In this document: positions 8,632 to 16,957 of the stretch, in pieces | How positions within the stretch are numbered: position 1 is the first letter of the stretch | Layout of the letters: each line of letters opens with the position of its first letter | Assembly: GCF_001469875.2 (NCBI RefSeq) | Contig: NZ_LOPW02000010.1 | Coordinates: 779,924 to 843,923, forward strand | Origin: Haloferax marisrubri | Lineage (GTDB): Archaea; Halobacteriota; Halobacteria; Halobacteriales; Haloferacaceae | Length of the DNA: 64,000 bases | Reading direction: 5' to 3' | Translations under genes and position numbers: made by a program | Notes under the pieces: generated by a model | What the model saw: only the letters and a program-made list of their open reading frames with translations | Told to the model about the DNA's origin: nothing | Database searches by the model: none

Positions 8632-8750
8632 TTCTTCGGTTCGTCGCACACCGAGAGTCGTCCGTGAGTCACGACGACGCTCGTTTTCCTGAGAACCGCC
8701 GCTGTGAGCCGCGGCCACGCGCCGAAACAGTCGAAGGTGCGTCGGTGACG

Positions 8751-9800
8751 CTAGTCGAGCGGGTCGTCGAGTTCACCCATGACCGCTTCGAGGGCGTCGG
8801 TCGCGGTGAGGAGGCCGACGACCTCGCCGTCCCGCAGGACGAGCGCGAGTTCCTGGTCTTCCGCTTGGAACTGGTCGAACGCGTCGCTGACGTTCGTGTC
8901 GGCGGCGAGCGTCATCGTCGGCGCGGCGATTTCGTCGAACGAGCGCTCGCCGGCGCGGAGCGCCTCGAAGTTGTCGATGATGGAGGGCGCGTAGACGACG
9001 CCGCGGAAATCGGTGAGCGACTCGCCGACGAGCGGGAAGCGGGTGTGCGGCGTGTTCCGAATCCGGTCGAAGTTCTCGCCGGGCGTCGCCGTCGTCGAGA
9101 GCGAGACGATGTCGTCGCTGGGAATCATGATTTCGCTGATGGAGAGTTCGTCCACGTCGAGCGCGTTGAGCACCTCGTCGCGGCGCTCCTCGGGGAGTTC
9201 GCCCTCCTGGAGGAGCGAGTCGAGACGCTCGCGGAGTTGGCCGCGGGACTCGATGACGTCGGTCTCGGTTTCGAGCCACGCGCCCGTCATCTCGATGCCG
9301 AAGAGCTTGAGCGTCCACTTGGCGACCCAGTCGCCGAACTTGATGATGGGCGAGATGGCGAGGTAAAACCAGTGCAGCGGCGCCGCCCCGTAGCGACAGA
9401 CCATCCGGGAGCGCTCGACGCCGAGGTACGTCGGCGTCTGCTCGCCGTGGGTGAGGTGGAGGAGATTGATAATCATGTACGCGATGAGCGCGCCGGCCCC
9501 GATGGTTGCGAGCGTCGTGCCGGCGAAAAGCGGCTCGAACAGCGCCGCTAGCGCGGGTTCGGCGACGATACCGACGGCGATGCTCGACGCCGTAATCCCG
9601 ACCTGACAGGTCGTGAGATACAGTTCGAGCTCTTGGGTCATCTCCCACGCCCGCTCGAGTCGGGAGTCGCCGTCGACGAACTCGGACTCGGTGAACTGTC
9701 GTGCGCGCGTCAGCGCGAACTCGATAGCCACGAAGAAACCGTTCGCGAGGATGAGAAGCGCCCCTGCGACGAGGCGTATACCAATCTCTGTTGGGTTCAT
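8751..9800 (-). CDS. CNNM/CorC-type transporter with CBS domains
   Basis: 349 residues. The N-terminal DUF21/CNNM membrane domain (residues 1-185) has about four helices, including ANGFFVAIEFALTRAR and LTTCQVGITASSIAVG. A paired CBS domain follows (about 205-345) with PSDDIVSLS and DQELALVLRDGEVVGLLTATD. The family is linked to Mg2+/Na+ or Co2+ efflux, with CBS domains sensing adenine nucleotides. The protein ends shortly after the CBS pair and lacks the CorC_HlyC domain. The divergent Lrp-type regulator at 9965 shares its AT-rich upstream region. Confidence 0.88.
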   Translation of the reverse strand: MNPTEIGIRLVAGALLILANGFFVAIEFALTRARQFTESEFVDGDSRLERAWEMTQELELYLTTCQVGITASSIAVGIVAEPALAALFEPLFAGTTLATIGAGALIAYMIINLLHLTHGEQTPTYLGVERSRMVCRYGAAPLHWFYLAISPIIKFGDWVAKWTLKLFGIEMTGAWLETETDVIESRGQLRERLDSLLQEGELPEERRDEVLNALDVDELSISEIMIPSDDIVSLSTTATPGENFDRIRNTPHTRFPLVGESLTDFRGVVYAPSIIDNFEALRAGERSFDEIAAPTMTLAADTNVSDAFDQFQAEDQELALVLRDGEVVGLLTATDALEAVMGELDDPLD

Positions 9801-9964
9801 CTGTGTCGGTGTCCCGTTCGTTCGCGTTCGACCCGTTAGAAAGCATCGGCCGTCCGGGAGTATATGTAGTCGGTTATCGGGTGTTGAGTATTATTTAATT
9901 TGAGATGAGGTTCTGACAACGATGCCGGGAAGGTTAATGTCGCAGGCGACAGACGGCCGGACGA
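9801..9964. promoter_or_regulatory. divergent promoter region, CNNM gene / Lrp gene
   Basis: An AT-rich tract (about 9855-9905) sits in GC-rich surroundings. It contains ACATATACTCC (read on the minus strand) as a candidate box A for the transporter and a minus-strand TTAAATAATAC. A GGTTAATG at about 9928-9935 is placed about 30 nt before the Lrp start. An Lrp-family protein commonly binds its own promoter, so a regulatory link is plausible but unproven. Confidence 0.45.
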
Positions 9965-10438
9965 ATGACGAGTCGAGAACTCGACGCGCTGGACAGGCAG
10001 ATACTGTACACGTTGCAGGCGGAGGCGCGCCGCACGTCGTCGACCGACATCGCCGACGAACTCGACGCCTCGGCGAGTACCGTCCGGAACCGCATCCAGC
10101 GGCTCGAAGCCGACGGGGTGCTCCGCGGCTATCACGCCGACGTTGACTACGAGCGCGCGGGCTACCAACTGTACACCCTCATCGTCTGTACGGCACCGAT
10201 TCCGGAGCGCGCGGAGTTAGCCGAGGCCGCCGCCGCGGTCCCCGGCGTCGTCGAGGTACAGGAGGTGATGACCGGCGAGCGGAACGTCATGGTCCGGGCC
10301 ATCGGCGTCGACGGCGACGATCTCAGCCGAATCGGCGAGGAGTTAGACGAACTGGGGCTTCGCGTCTCCGACGAGGACCTGATTCGGAACACCCACCGCC
10401 GACCGTACGCGAAGTTCGGCGACGGCGACGGCGAGTGA
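9965..10438 (+). CDS. Lrp/AsnC-family transcriptional regulator
   Basis: 157 residues. The N-terminal HTH (residues 5-60) reads LDALDRQILYTLQAEARRTSSTDIADELDAS then STVRNRIQRLEADGVLRGYHADVDYERAG, the standard AsnC recognition helix and hinge. The C-terminal RAM/AsnC ligand-binding domain (about 65-135) has VVEVQEVMTGERNVMVRAIG. Such proteins form octamers and respond to amino acids or related metabolites; the ligand is unknown. The protein ends in a short acidic tail. It is divergent from the CNNM transporter. Confidence 0.92.
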   Translation: MTSRELDALDRQILYTLQAEARRTSSTDIADELDASASTVRNRIQRLEADGVLRGYHADVDYERAGYQLYTLIVCTAPIPERAELAEAAAAVPGVVEVQEVMTGERNVMVRAIGVDGDDLSRIGEELDELGLRVSDEDLIRNTHRRPYAKFGDGDGE

Positions 10439-10915
10439 GCCACGTGGGGACGTCGCCGGTCGACCGCAACCGTGGTTCGCGTGCGACCGATAGGTAAAAC
10501 CGGCTTCACGAGCCCCGAGGACAGGACACACGGCAATATTCGAACGCTCACGCGACTGGTGATGCGGTTCCCGAACCACCGGTACAGCTTTGACAGGTGA
10601 TAACGAACTGGTAATCGCCGTTGTCAGAGACCCTCCCGTTCGCGTCGGTCTCTCGCCGACCGGACGCCCCCCACCACCACCACCATCACCACCAGAGCGG
10701 TTCAACGCGCTCCGACAACGGGTAGACGCAAGCTGCAACAGCATCGCGCGGTCGGGTCCCCCGCACTCGCCGCGTGGTACGCTACGTGGTTTCATCGGAC
10801 GACCTCCCCCGGTCGTTCGCTTCCGACGGCGTCCACGCCTCGGTTTTTCGTTCTCCGCCGCCCGTGACTTGTGAGCGACGGGACACCGCTGTCGAGCGGT
10901 CGAGCCGGGGCTGAC
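10439..10915. other. 477-bp stretch with no recognisable gene
   Basis: Open frames here (e.g. 10590-10874 plus) translate to basic, proline/arginine-rich peptides unlike haloarchaeal proteins. There is a CAC-rich simple run at about 10671-10693. AT-rich short stretches such as GGTAAAACCGG and GACAGGTGATAACG could be promoter parts of an unannotated small RNA. I see no tRNA, hairpin terminator or conserved coding signal. Confidence 0.5.
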
Positions 10916-11698
10916 TCAGTCGAGTCGCTCGACCTGAATCAGCGCGACGGGGTCGTCCCAGCCGTAGACGGCGGGGTCGAGGTCGCCGTCGCCGACGATG
11001 CCGGCGTGCGGCGTGACGACGCCGCCCTCGGCGAGATCCGGGTCGCTCGCGCCGGTTCCCTCGGTGCCGGAATCGATGCCGTAGAGGGCCTGCGCAGGGG
11101 GGACCATGTCGCCGTACGCCTCCGTGTTGACCTCGGTTCCGGCGTCGTAGCTGGCCGCGAAGTACGACCGCGACTCGTTGACCCGCTCCGGGAGCGGCAC
11201 GGTGTCGAGGCCGGCGAAGCCGTCGTTCGTGCCGATGAGCATGCTGACGAACGAGAGGTACGCGCCGCTGGCGTCAGTTTCCAGTTCGAGCGTCGCGGCC
11301 GCGGGGAACATCTCGCTCGCGGGGAGTTCGTCGGGGACGAGCGGCGTATCGCCGACTGCGACGCCGCGAACGTCGTCGCTCTCCTCGGCCAACTCGCCGA
11401 GCGGGCCGAGGTTCCCGTTCTCGGCGACTTCCCTGATGGCGTCGCTCGCCGGGTCGCCGACGGCGAACAGTTCGACGCTGGCGCGGTGGGCGACCACCGC
11501 CGGCGGGGTGAACGGCTGTCCAGTCGTCAGGTTCGCCACCGTCACGCGGTAGGTCCGCGCGGACTGGCCGTTTTCGTTTCCGGCCGCTTGGCCCGGAAGG
11601 CTCGCACTACCCAGACAGCCGGCGAGGGCGGTCAGCACGCCCGCGCCGGTCAGCCCGAGTACGGTTCGTCGCGTCGTCGGAGTCGTCGTGTCTCTCAT
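10916..11698 (-). CDS. spondin-domain lipoprotein (Tat signal)
   Basis: 260 residues from the ATG at 11698; an in-frame ATG at 11707 is an alternative. The N-terminus TTRRTVLGLTGAGVLTALAGC is a Tat-type leader ending in a lipobox, so the mature protein is probably lipid-anchored outside the membrane. The body begins YRVTVANLTTGQPFTPP and continues SVELFAVGDPASDAIREVAENG, the hallmarks of the spondin_N fold, with SMLIGTNDGFAGLD later. Spondin domains are known from extracellular matrix proteins and some prokaryotic secreted proteins. No enzymatic role is evident. It may bind surface components or metal (inferred). Confidence 0.82.
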   Translation of the reverse strand: MRDTTTPTTRRTVLGLTGAGVLTALAGCLGSASLPGQAAGNENGQSARTYRVTVANLTTGQPFTPPAVVAHRASVELFAVGDPASDAIREVAENGNLGPLGELAEESDDVRGVAVGDTPLVPDELPASEMFPAAATLELETDASGAYLSFVSMLIGTNDGFAGLDTVPLPERVNESRSYFAASYDAGTEVNTEAYGDMVPPAQALYGIDSGTEGTGASDPDLAEGGVVTPHAGIVGDGDLDPAVYGWDDPVALIQVERLD

Positions 11699-11802
11699 TG
11701 GTCTCACGTGTGGTCGGTTCCACGAGAACGAAGACGCGAGGCCGGCTAAAGGCGATTTTTCGAGATTCGGGGTGACTCCGTGACGAATCGGGGTCGACTC
11801 TG

Positions 11803-11814
11803 TACCAAATTCGG
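11803..11814. repeat. CCAAATTCGG near-palindrome, copy 1
   Basis: TACCAAATTCGG occurs here and again at 12597-12608. Each copy lies about 105-110 nt before a minus-strand start codon (11698 and 12487). The core CCRAATTYGG is nearly self-complementary, as an operator would be. Confidence 0.4.
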
Positions 11815-11912
11815 ACGGAAAAGACAGGAGAACCGAGGTTCGGACGGGTAAACGAGGCGCGAGCGCGTGTGGGAAGGTCAGAGAGGGACGGCGCGCGCGG
11901 GTATCTGGTCGC

Positions 11913-12209
11913 TCACCGGACCGTCACGTAGGTCAGGAACGCCAGCGCGACGAGTTGGAGGCCGCGGAGGACCAACACGGCCTGCTGGACGTGGGGGTCG
12001 CCGGAGTAGAGGCTCTGCATCGTGAAGAAGAAGTAGAGCGCGACGGCGTTCTCGACGAGCATGACGACGGCGAACGCGAGCAGGCCGAGGACGAGCGAGG
12101 TGCGGAACGTCCGGTAGTTGCGAATCCACACGGCGGTCAGCGCCGCGAGGAAGACGATGTTCGCGCCCGAGAGGGCGCTCGCCGCCATGATTTGGGTGTC
12201 CATTGCCAT
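11913..12209 (-). CDS. small three-helix membrane protein coupled to HTH gene
   Basis: 98 residues from the ATG at 12209 (MAMDTQIM), or 96 from 12203. Three membrane helices are predicted: about 8-27, 38-62 and 73-95. The last carries LRGLQLVALAFLTYVTV. The start is 2 nt after the stop of the winged-helix gene upstream, so the two are translationally linked. Similar short membrane proteins next to winged-helix regulators recur in haloarchaea (recollection); a membrane sensor or anti-regulator role is inferred only. Confidence 0.75.
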   Translation of the reverse strand: MAMDTQIMAASALSGANIVFLAALTAVWIRNYRTFRTSLVLGLLAFAVVMLVENAVALYFFFTMQSLYSGDPHVQQAVLVLRGLQLVALAFLTYVTVR

Positions 12210-12211
12210 GG

Positions 12212-12487
12212 TCAATCGAGGTGTGTCGCGATCTCTTCGAAGGTGTCGCGGTACCGTTCGAACTGGTCGGTGAGGAAGTACAGTCGCCCGTACTTGTCGC
12301 CGCCGGCCTCGACGACCCCGTGGGATTCGAGGGCGTCGAGGTGGTGTCTGACGGTCTTGTAGCCCACGTCGAGTTCGTCGGCGAGGCGGTTCGCGTTCTG
12401 CGGCCGCTCCGAGAGGACGCGGATGATGCGGACGCGGTTCTCGCCGCCGCGGGTCGCCGTGAGTAGATACCAGAGCGCCTTCTCCAT
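12212..12487 (-). CDS. winged-helix DNA-binding protein
   Basis: 91 residues from the ATG at 12487 (MEKALWYLLTATRGGENRVR); the in-frame sequence upstream to 12577 is basic and not protein-like. It is almost entirely one winged helix: IIRVLSERPQNANRLADELDV, the recognition helix GYKTVRHHLDALESHGVV, and the wing GGDKYGRLYFLT. A GAATATTACC box A lies about 35-45 nt upstream. It is probably the regulator of its own operon with the membrane protein at 11913. Confidence 0.85.
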   Translation of the reverse strand: MEKALWYLLTATRGGENRVRIIRVLSERPQNANRLADELDVGYKTVRHHLDALESHGVVEAGGDKYGRLYFLTDQFERYRDTFEEIATHLD

Positions 12488-12596
12488 CGACTGTTCGTTT
12501 GACTGATTGGTCGAGCGCGGTAATATTCTCGCGGGTGCCTTCGACGCGACGGGTTCGACTCGGCGACGACCGCACATGAGCGTTGTTCCAGTTCCG

Positions 12597-12608
12597 TACC
12601 AAATTCGG
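12597..12608. repeat. CCAAATTCGG near-palindrome, copy 2
   Basis: This is the second copy of the 12-mer at 11803-11814, about 110 nt upstream of the winged-helix gene start at 12487. Confidence 0.4.
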
Positions 12609-12720
12609 GTGGAGTCTCCGGGCGCGCCGAATCGGCCTCGTCACCGAATCGAACCGAACCGGCAGGGGACGCCGCCAACGGCAGTAAGGGATATGTCGGT
12701 CGCGTCCTACGAAAACTCGT

Positions 12721-12873
12721 ATGGACGACGACGCCGGGCAGAACGCGTGCACCATCGAGTCGCCGAAGGGCAGACCGTGTCCCTTCTGTGGCACGTCGAT
12801 GGACCACCGCCACTGCAAGTACGTCTGCCCGGAACACGGGGTCGTCTACGACTGTAGCGACACGTTCTGGTAA
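12721..12873 (+). CDS. 50-residue CPxCG zinc-finger microprotein
   Basis: The ATG at 12721 opens a 50-codon frame ending TAA at 12873. The protein is acidic at its start (MDDDAGQ). It carries two cysteine pairs: PCPFCG at about 18-23 and a second cluster HCKYVCPEHG at about 30-39, then a terminal DCSDTFW. This is the layout of the small CPxCG-related zinc-finger proteins described in H. volcanii, many of which affect growth, motility or biofilm when deleted. It is divergent from the winged-helix gene and upstream of crtB. The function of this member is unknown. Confidence 0.85.
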   Translation: MDDDAGQNACTIESPKGRPCPFCGTSMDHRHCKYVCPEHGVVYDCSDTFW

Positions 12874-13041
12874 CGAAAACTGACAGATGACGCCCGCGCC
12901 GGTACCACCGCGAAGTCGGCGGGTTCGCCGGTTGATTTCACGACAGCACGAAGCGTTATGTCGGCGGAGGCCTAACGAATGACTGTCCTCCCCGGTCAGC
13001 TCAGTTGGTCCCGAGTCGGACGCGGCCACGCACACGAAACG

Positions 13042-14061
13042 ATGCTCAACGAATCACAGGTCGAGGCGGGAAAAGACATCCAACAGCGGACGGGAAAGAC
13101 GTTTTATTTCGCAACGCGGCTGCTCCCCGAGCGCGTCAGACACGCCACGTACGTGCTGTACGCATTCTTCCGTGTCGCCGACGAGGTCGTCGACGCCGAG
13201 GAGACCGCGCCGCCGGCACAACAGCGCGAGCGTCTCGAACGCCTCCGCGCCGAGGCGCTCGGCGAAGTCGAGACCGACGACCCCGTCCTGTCGGCGTTCG
13301 CCGAACTCAGGGAACGCTACGGTATCGACCCCGACGACGTGAACGTCTTCATCGACGCCATGGAGTCGGACATCGAAAAGGACCGCTACGAGACCTACGA
13401 GGAGTTAGAGACGTACATGGACGGGTCGGCCTCCGCGGTCGGCCGGATGATGACGGACGTCATGCGCCCCGACGACCCCGAGGCGGCGCTCCCGCACGCG
13501 ACGGCGCTCGGGCAGGCGTTCCAGATGTCGAACTTCCTCCGCGACGTGGGCGAAGACGTGGTCGAACGAGACCGGGTGTACCTCCCGCAGACGACGCTCG
13601 ACCGCCACGGCGTCGACACCGAACAGATTCTCGCGCTGGAGTTCGACGAGCGCGTCGCCGACGTGATGCGCGACGAACTCCGCCGAACGGAATCGCTGTA
13701 CCGCGACGGCGTCGCCGGCATCGAATACCTCCCGGCGGACTGCCGGTTCCCGGTGCTCCTCTCGGCGGTGCTGTACGCCGACCACCACCGGTCGATTCGA
13801 AAGCTCGACTACGACACCCTCACGACGACGCCCGAACTCGGCTTCGGCCGGAAGGTCACGCTCCTCGCGAAGACCGCGGCGTACTGGGCCGTCTGGCGCG
13901 ACCCCGTCGCCGTGTTCAAGGCCGTCAGCGTCGTCCCGTACCCGGAAGACGACGAACTCGACGCGGAGTTCGGCCCCGGTTCGACGCCGGTCGGCCGCGC
14001 CCGCCGCAGCGGACGCGTCTCCGGGTGGCTCCGCTCTCTGAGCCGCTGGGGCTCGGACTGA
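13042..14061 (+). CDS. crtB: phytoene synthase
   Basis: 339 residues from the ATG at 13042 (MLNESQVEAGKDIQQRTGKT); an in-frame ATG at 12979 would add 21 residues of less typical composition. The enzyme condenses two geranylgeranyl diphosphates to phytoene, the first step of C40/C50 carotenoid synthesis. The two Asp-rich Mg2+-binding motifs are seen as FFRVADEVVDAEE (about 43-54) and FLRDVGEDVVERDRVYLP (about 160-177). It lies in one region with crtD, lyeJ and cruF, which complete bacterioruberin synthesis. The C-terminal 30 residues are polar and variable. Confidence 0.95.
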   Translation: MLNESQVEAGKDIQQRTGKTFYFATRLLPERVRHATYVLYAFFRVADEVVDAEETAPPAQQRERLERLRAEALGEVETDDPVLSAFAELRERYGIDPDDVNVFIDAMESDIEKDRYETYEELETYMDGSASAVGRMMTDVMRPDDPEAALPHATALGQAFQMSNFLRDVGEDVVERDRVYLPQTTLDRHGVDTEQILALEFDERVADVMRDELRRTESLYRDGVAGIEYLPADCRFPVLLSAVLYADHHRSIRKLDYDTLTTTPELGFGRKVTLLAKTAAYWAVWRDPVAVFKAVSVVPYPEDDELDAEFGPGSTPVGRARRSGRVSGWLRSLSRWGSD

Positions 14062-14121
14062 GCGCCGCACAATTTCTCCGCGACTGAAACGATTTACTGG
14101 GTGGCCGCTAGAGACCTCACC

Positions 14122-14907
14122 ATGTATCGCGTCACCCTCGACACCCGGTTAGACTGTCCGCTGGGACGGGTGACCGCCGCGCACGACGTGACGCTGACCA
14201 CGCCGTACTGGAATCTCTCGCCCGAGACGGGCCGGTGTGACCTCTGGGTCGAAGCCTCGTCGCCGGGGCGGTCGCAGTTGGAGTCCGGCATCCGGGCGCT
14301 CAGAGACGCCGACGGGGTCAGCTATTTCGAACTCAAGCGGAAGCGCGGTTCGCACGCGACCGCCCACGTGGTGCTCGAAGAGACCGTCGCCATCGAAACG
14401 GTCCTCGCCAACGGCGGCGCGGTCATCGCCCCGCTCCGCGACAGAGACGGCTGGGAGCGGTGGCATCTCGGTTTCGCCGACGCCGACGCCGCAGCCGCCA
14501 CCCTCGACTCGCTCGACCGTCGCTACGAACTCGCCGTCGTCGAGCAGACGCCGCTCGACGACTCGATTCCGACCGACGTCTTCCGGCACTTCCACGAGGC
14601 CGCGACGCTCCTCGACGGCTGTGAGCGACTCACCGACACGGAGGCGCAGGTGCTCCGCACCGCGGTCGAACACGGCTACTACGAGACGCCGCGAAGCGAG
14701 TCGCTCGCCTCTCTCGGCGACCGCTGTGGCGTCTCCGACGTGGCCATCTCGAAGACGCTCCGCCGCGCTGAGCGAAAGCTCCTCGGTGCCGCCGTCTCCG
14801 CGCTCGCCGGCCTCGATGGTTTCGACACCGCCCCCGGCCCCGGTTCCGACTCCACACCCCACACCGACTCCAACTCGGCGAACGCGCGACCCGACGGCGG
14901 GGGTTAG
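14122..14907 (+). CDS. bacterio-opsin activator (Bat)-type HTH regulator
   Basis: 261 residues from the ATG at 14122, with an alternative GTG at 14101. Residues 1-150 match the N-terminal region of Bat-like proteins (MYRVTLDTRLDCPLGRV, then a beta-rich sensor). The C-terminal HTH_10 domain is clear at about 175-235: LTDTEAQVLRTAVEHGYYETPR, SLASLGDRCGVSDVAISKTL, RRAERKLLGAAV. A Pro/Thr/Asp-rich tail follows. Bat activates bacterio-opsin and carotenoid genes in Halobacterium; its place just after crtB makes regulation of carotenoid genes plausible (inference). No PAS or GAF domain is present. Confidence 0.88.
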   Translation: MYRVTLDTRLDCPLGRVTAAHDVTLTTPYWNLSPETGRCDLWVEASSPGRSQLESGIRALRDADGVSYFELKRKRGSHATAHVVLEETVAIETVLANGGAVIAPLRDRDGWERWHLGFADADAAAATLDSLDRRYELAVVEQTPLDDSIPTDVFRHFHEAATLLDGCERLTDTEAQVLRTAVEHGYYETPRSESLASLGDRCGVSDVAISKTLRRAERKLLGAAVSALAGLDGFDTAPGPGSDSTPHTDSNSANARPDGGG

Positions 14908-15078
14908 CATCCTAACCCACCGGTTCTCCGGGGTCGCCGGCGTAGGTCTCGGTGATGAGCGCACACGCCGACGAACCGCTCTCGACCGCCGACGGACCGA
15001 GACCGATTCCCGATACGCTCCCGCAGACTGCCGACTCGCTCACGCCCGCGACCCCGCTGTCTCCCGACCGCTCACGCC

Positions 15079-16026
15079 ATGCTCGGTGAGTCACGTCTCG
15101 ACGGTCGGTACCGAAACGCCGCCCTGTTCGTCCTCTTGGCCGCCCTGTGGGGTGGGGCGTACCCCGCGATAACGGTCGGTCTGGAGTCGTTCCCACCGAT
15201 TCTGTACGCCGCGCTTCGACTCGACCTCGGTGCGGCCCTCCTGTTGGCGTACGTGGGGTGGCGCGCCGACTACTGGCGGCCCCGGACGAGGCGCGATTGG
15301 GCGGTCGTCGCCCCGGCCGGGCTCTTGGCGCTCGCAGGCTACAGCATCCTCCAGAACGTCGGCCAGCAGACCGTCCCGAGCGCGGTCGCGTCGGTGCTCG
15401 CGGGGCTGATTCCGATACTGACCGTCGGCTTCGCGAAGCTGTTTCTCCCCGACGAGCGGTTCGGCCCTGTCGAACTGCTCGGCGTCGTCGTCGGCTTCCT
15501 CGGATTGGTCGTTATCACCGACCCGGACCCGGCGAACCTCCTCGGGGCGAACACCGCAGGGCAGGTGGTGCTGGTGCTCGCCGCGGCCTCGTTCGCACTC
15601 GGCGGCGTGCTCACTCAGCGAATCGACGCCGAGATACCCTTCGCCGCCCGCACCGCGTGGGCGATGGTCGTCGCGGCCATCGCGACCCACCTCGCCAGCG
15701 CCGCGAGTCCGACGGAGTCGCTGGCGCAGGTCGACGTGTCGCTTGCGGGGCTCGCTGGCCTCGTCTATCTCGGCGTCTTCGCCAGCGCGGTCAGCTACCT
15801 GCTGTACTTCTCGCTTCTCCCCCGCCTCGGCTCGGTCGAACTCAACCTCGTCACCTACGCCACCGCCGGCTTCGGAGCGGTGTACAGTTGGCTCCTGTTC
15901 ACGGAACCCGTGACCGCGGCCACGCTCCTCGGCTTCGGGCTCATCCTTCTCGGCTTCGGCCTGCTCAAGTGGAAACGACTTGGGGCAGTCTATCGAGGTC
16001 GGCGTCGTGGCGTCGAGTCCGACTGA
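15079..16026 (+). CDS. EamA/DMT-family transporter
   Basis: 315 residues, ten predicted membrane helices as two EamA repeats. The first repeat starts FVLLAALWGGAYPAITVGLESFPP, the classic EamA opening, and the second starts near residue 160 (GQVVLVLAAASFALGGVLTQ). The C-terminal helix ends LGFGLLKWKRLG with a short basic tail. The family exports amino acids, nucleotide-sugars or other metabolites; the substrate is unknown. It converges with cruF at 16052. Confidence 0.88.
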   Translation: MLGESRLDGRYRNAALFVLLAALWGGAYPAITVGLESFPPILYAALRLDLGAALLLAYVGWRADYWRPRTRRDWAVVAPAGLLALAGYSILQNVGQQTVPSAVASVLAGLIPILTVGFAKLFLPDERFGPVELLGVVVGFLGLVVITDPDPANLLGANTAGQVVLVLAAASFALGGVLTQRIDAEIPFAARTAWAMVVAAIATHLASAASPTESLAQVDVSLAGLAGLVYLGVFASAVSYLLYFSLLPRLGSVELNLVTYATAGFGAVYSWLLFTEPVTAATLLGFGLILLGFGLLKWKRLGAVYRGRRRGVESD

Positions 16027-16051
16027 AACAGCCGCCGGCGAGCACCGACGC

Positions 16052-16933
16052 TCAGGAGCGCCACGGCAACCGCCGCGGAAGCCGCAGGAGCCGCGAGTCG
16101 AACCGGTCCGTCTTGAGCAGTCCGACGCCGAACAGCGCCGCGACCGCGACGGGAATCCAGTTGCCGAACCACGCGTTGATGCCGCCCCAGAGGATGACGA
16201 AGCTCACCAGGTCGTCGAGCATGAACTCCGTGCGGTCGAGTCGCGCGAGGAGCGCCTCGCGGTCGAACGACCGGTCGAGCGCGACGACGGCGACGGTCGC
16301 GCTGACGACCCAGCCGGCGTAGTTCGAAAGCGGGACGCCGTAGAACAGGCGCGCGTCGTCGGCGAGGCGGTAGTACTCCCAGAAGCCGAGCGCGACCGCG
16401 CCGGGGTCGAGCACCACGTCCATGGCGAGGACGGCCGCGATGACGACGCCGAGGCGGACGGCCCCGTTGCGGGCGCGGTCGCCCAACAGGAGCAGACACA
16501 GCAGGTAGGCGTTCATCACGAGCGGGATGAAAAACACCGGGAGCCCGACGGGGACGCCGGCGACCGTCGGCCCGAGGTCGACGCCGTAGTGGAACCAGCC
16601 GTAGGGCCAGCCCGTGGTGACGCCGGTGTACTCGATGGCGTAGGCGTAGGCGGTGAGCGCGCCGACGCCGAGGGCGGCCCGACGTGTCACGAGCGGGAGG
16701 ACGCCCACGATGAGCGGCGAGCGCATCACGAGCGTCCCGAGGAGGATGAGAAACGCGTTGAACGCGAGCGGGTCGGGGAGCCAGCCCATCGCGCTGGCGA
16801 CGAGGAGCACCGCGCCGTTCAGCGGGAAGAACACCGAGATGGTAAAGCGGTTGTCGCGCACCAGCCGGTCGAGCGACGCCTCCGCCTCGCTCCGGGTGGA
16901 CGGCAGGCGCGCTCGCAGGTCGCTCGCGCTCAC
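16052..16933 (-). CDS. cruF: bisanhydrobacterioruberin hydratase CruF
   Basis: 293 residues, GTG start at 16933, with about seven to eight membrane helices. Characteristic CruF motifs include EYTGVTTGWPYGWFHYG, PVFFIPLVMNAYL, DVVLDPGAVALGFWEYY and FYGVPLSNYAGW. In Haloarcula and Haloferax this enzyme adds water to the terminal C5 units of bisanhydrobacterioruberin, giving bacterioruberin. It is the last gene of a crtD-lyeJ-cruF unit, 24 nt after lyeJ. The conserved Glu/Asp/His residues in membrane helices are the likely catalytic set. Confidence 0.93.
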   Translation of the reverse strand: MSASDLRARLPSTRSEAEASLDRLVRDNRFTISVFFPLNGAVLLVASAMGWLPDPLAFNAFLILLGTLVMRSPLIVGVLPLVTRRAALGVGALTAYAYAIEYTGVTTGWPYGWFHYGVDLGPTVAGVPVGLPVFFIPLVMNAYLLCLLLLGDRARNGAVRLGVVIAAVLAMDVVLDPGAVALGFWEYYRLADDARLFYGVPLSNYAGWVVSATVAVVALDRSFDREALLARLDRTEFMLDDLVSFVILWGGINAWFGNWIPVAVAALFGVGLLKTDRFDSRLLRLPRRLPWRS

Positions 16934-16957
16934 GGACGCACCTCCGGGGACTCGCCG

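Noticed and set aside
10671-10693. His-codon-like CAC/CAT run
   Set aside because: It is a simple-sequence run in a non-coding stretch; no reading frame supports a His tract.
10590-10874. 94-codon plus-strand frame
   Set aside because: Pro/Arg-rich translation with a run of prolines, basic, not haloarchaeal in composition, no homologous pattern.
12979-13041. Upstream in-frame start of crtB
   Set aside because: The 21 added residues are not acidic and do not resemble crtB N-termini; kept only as an alternative.
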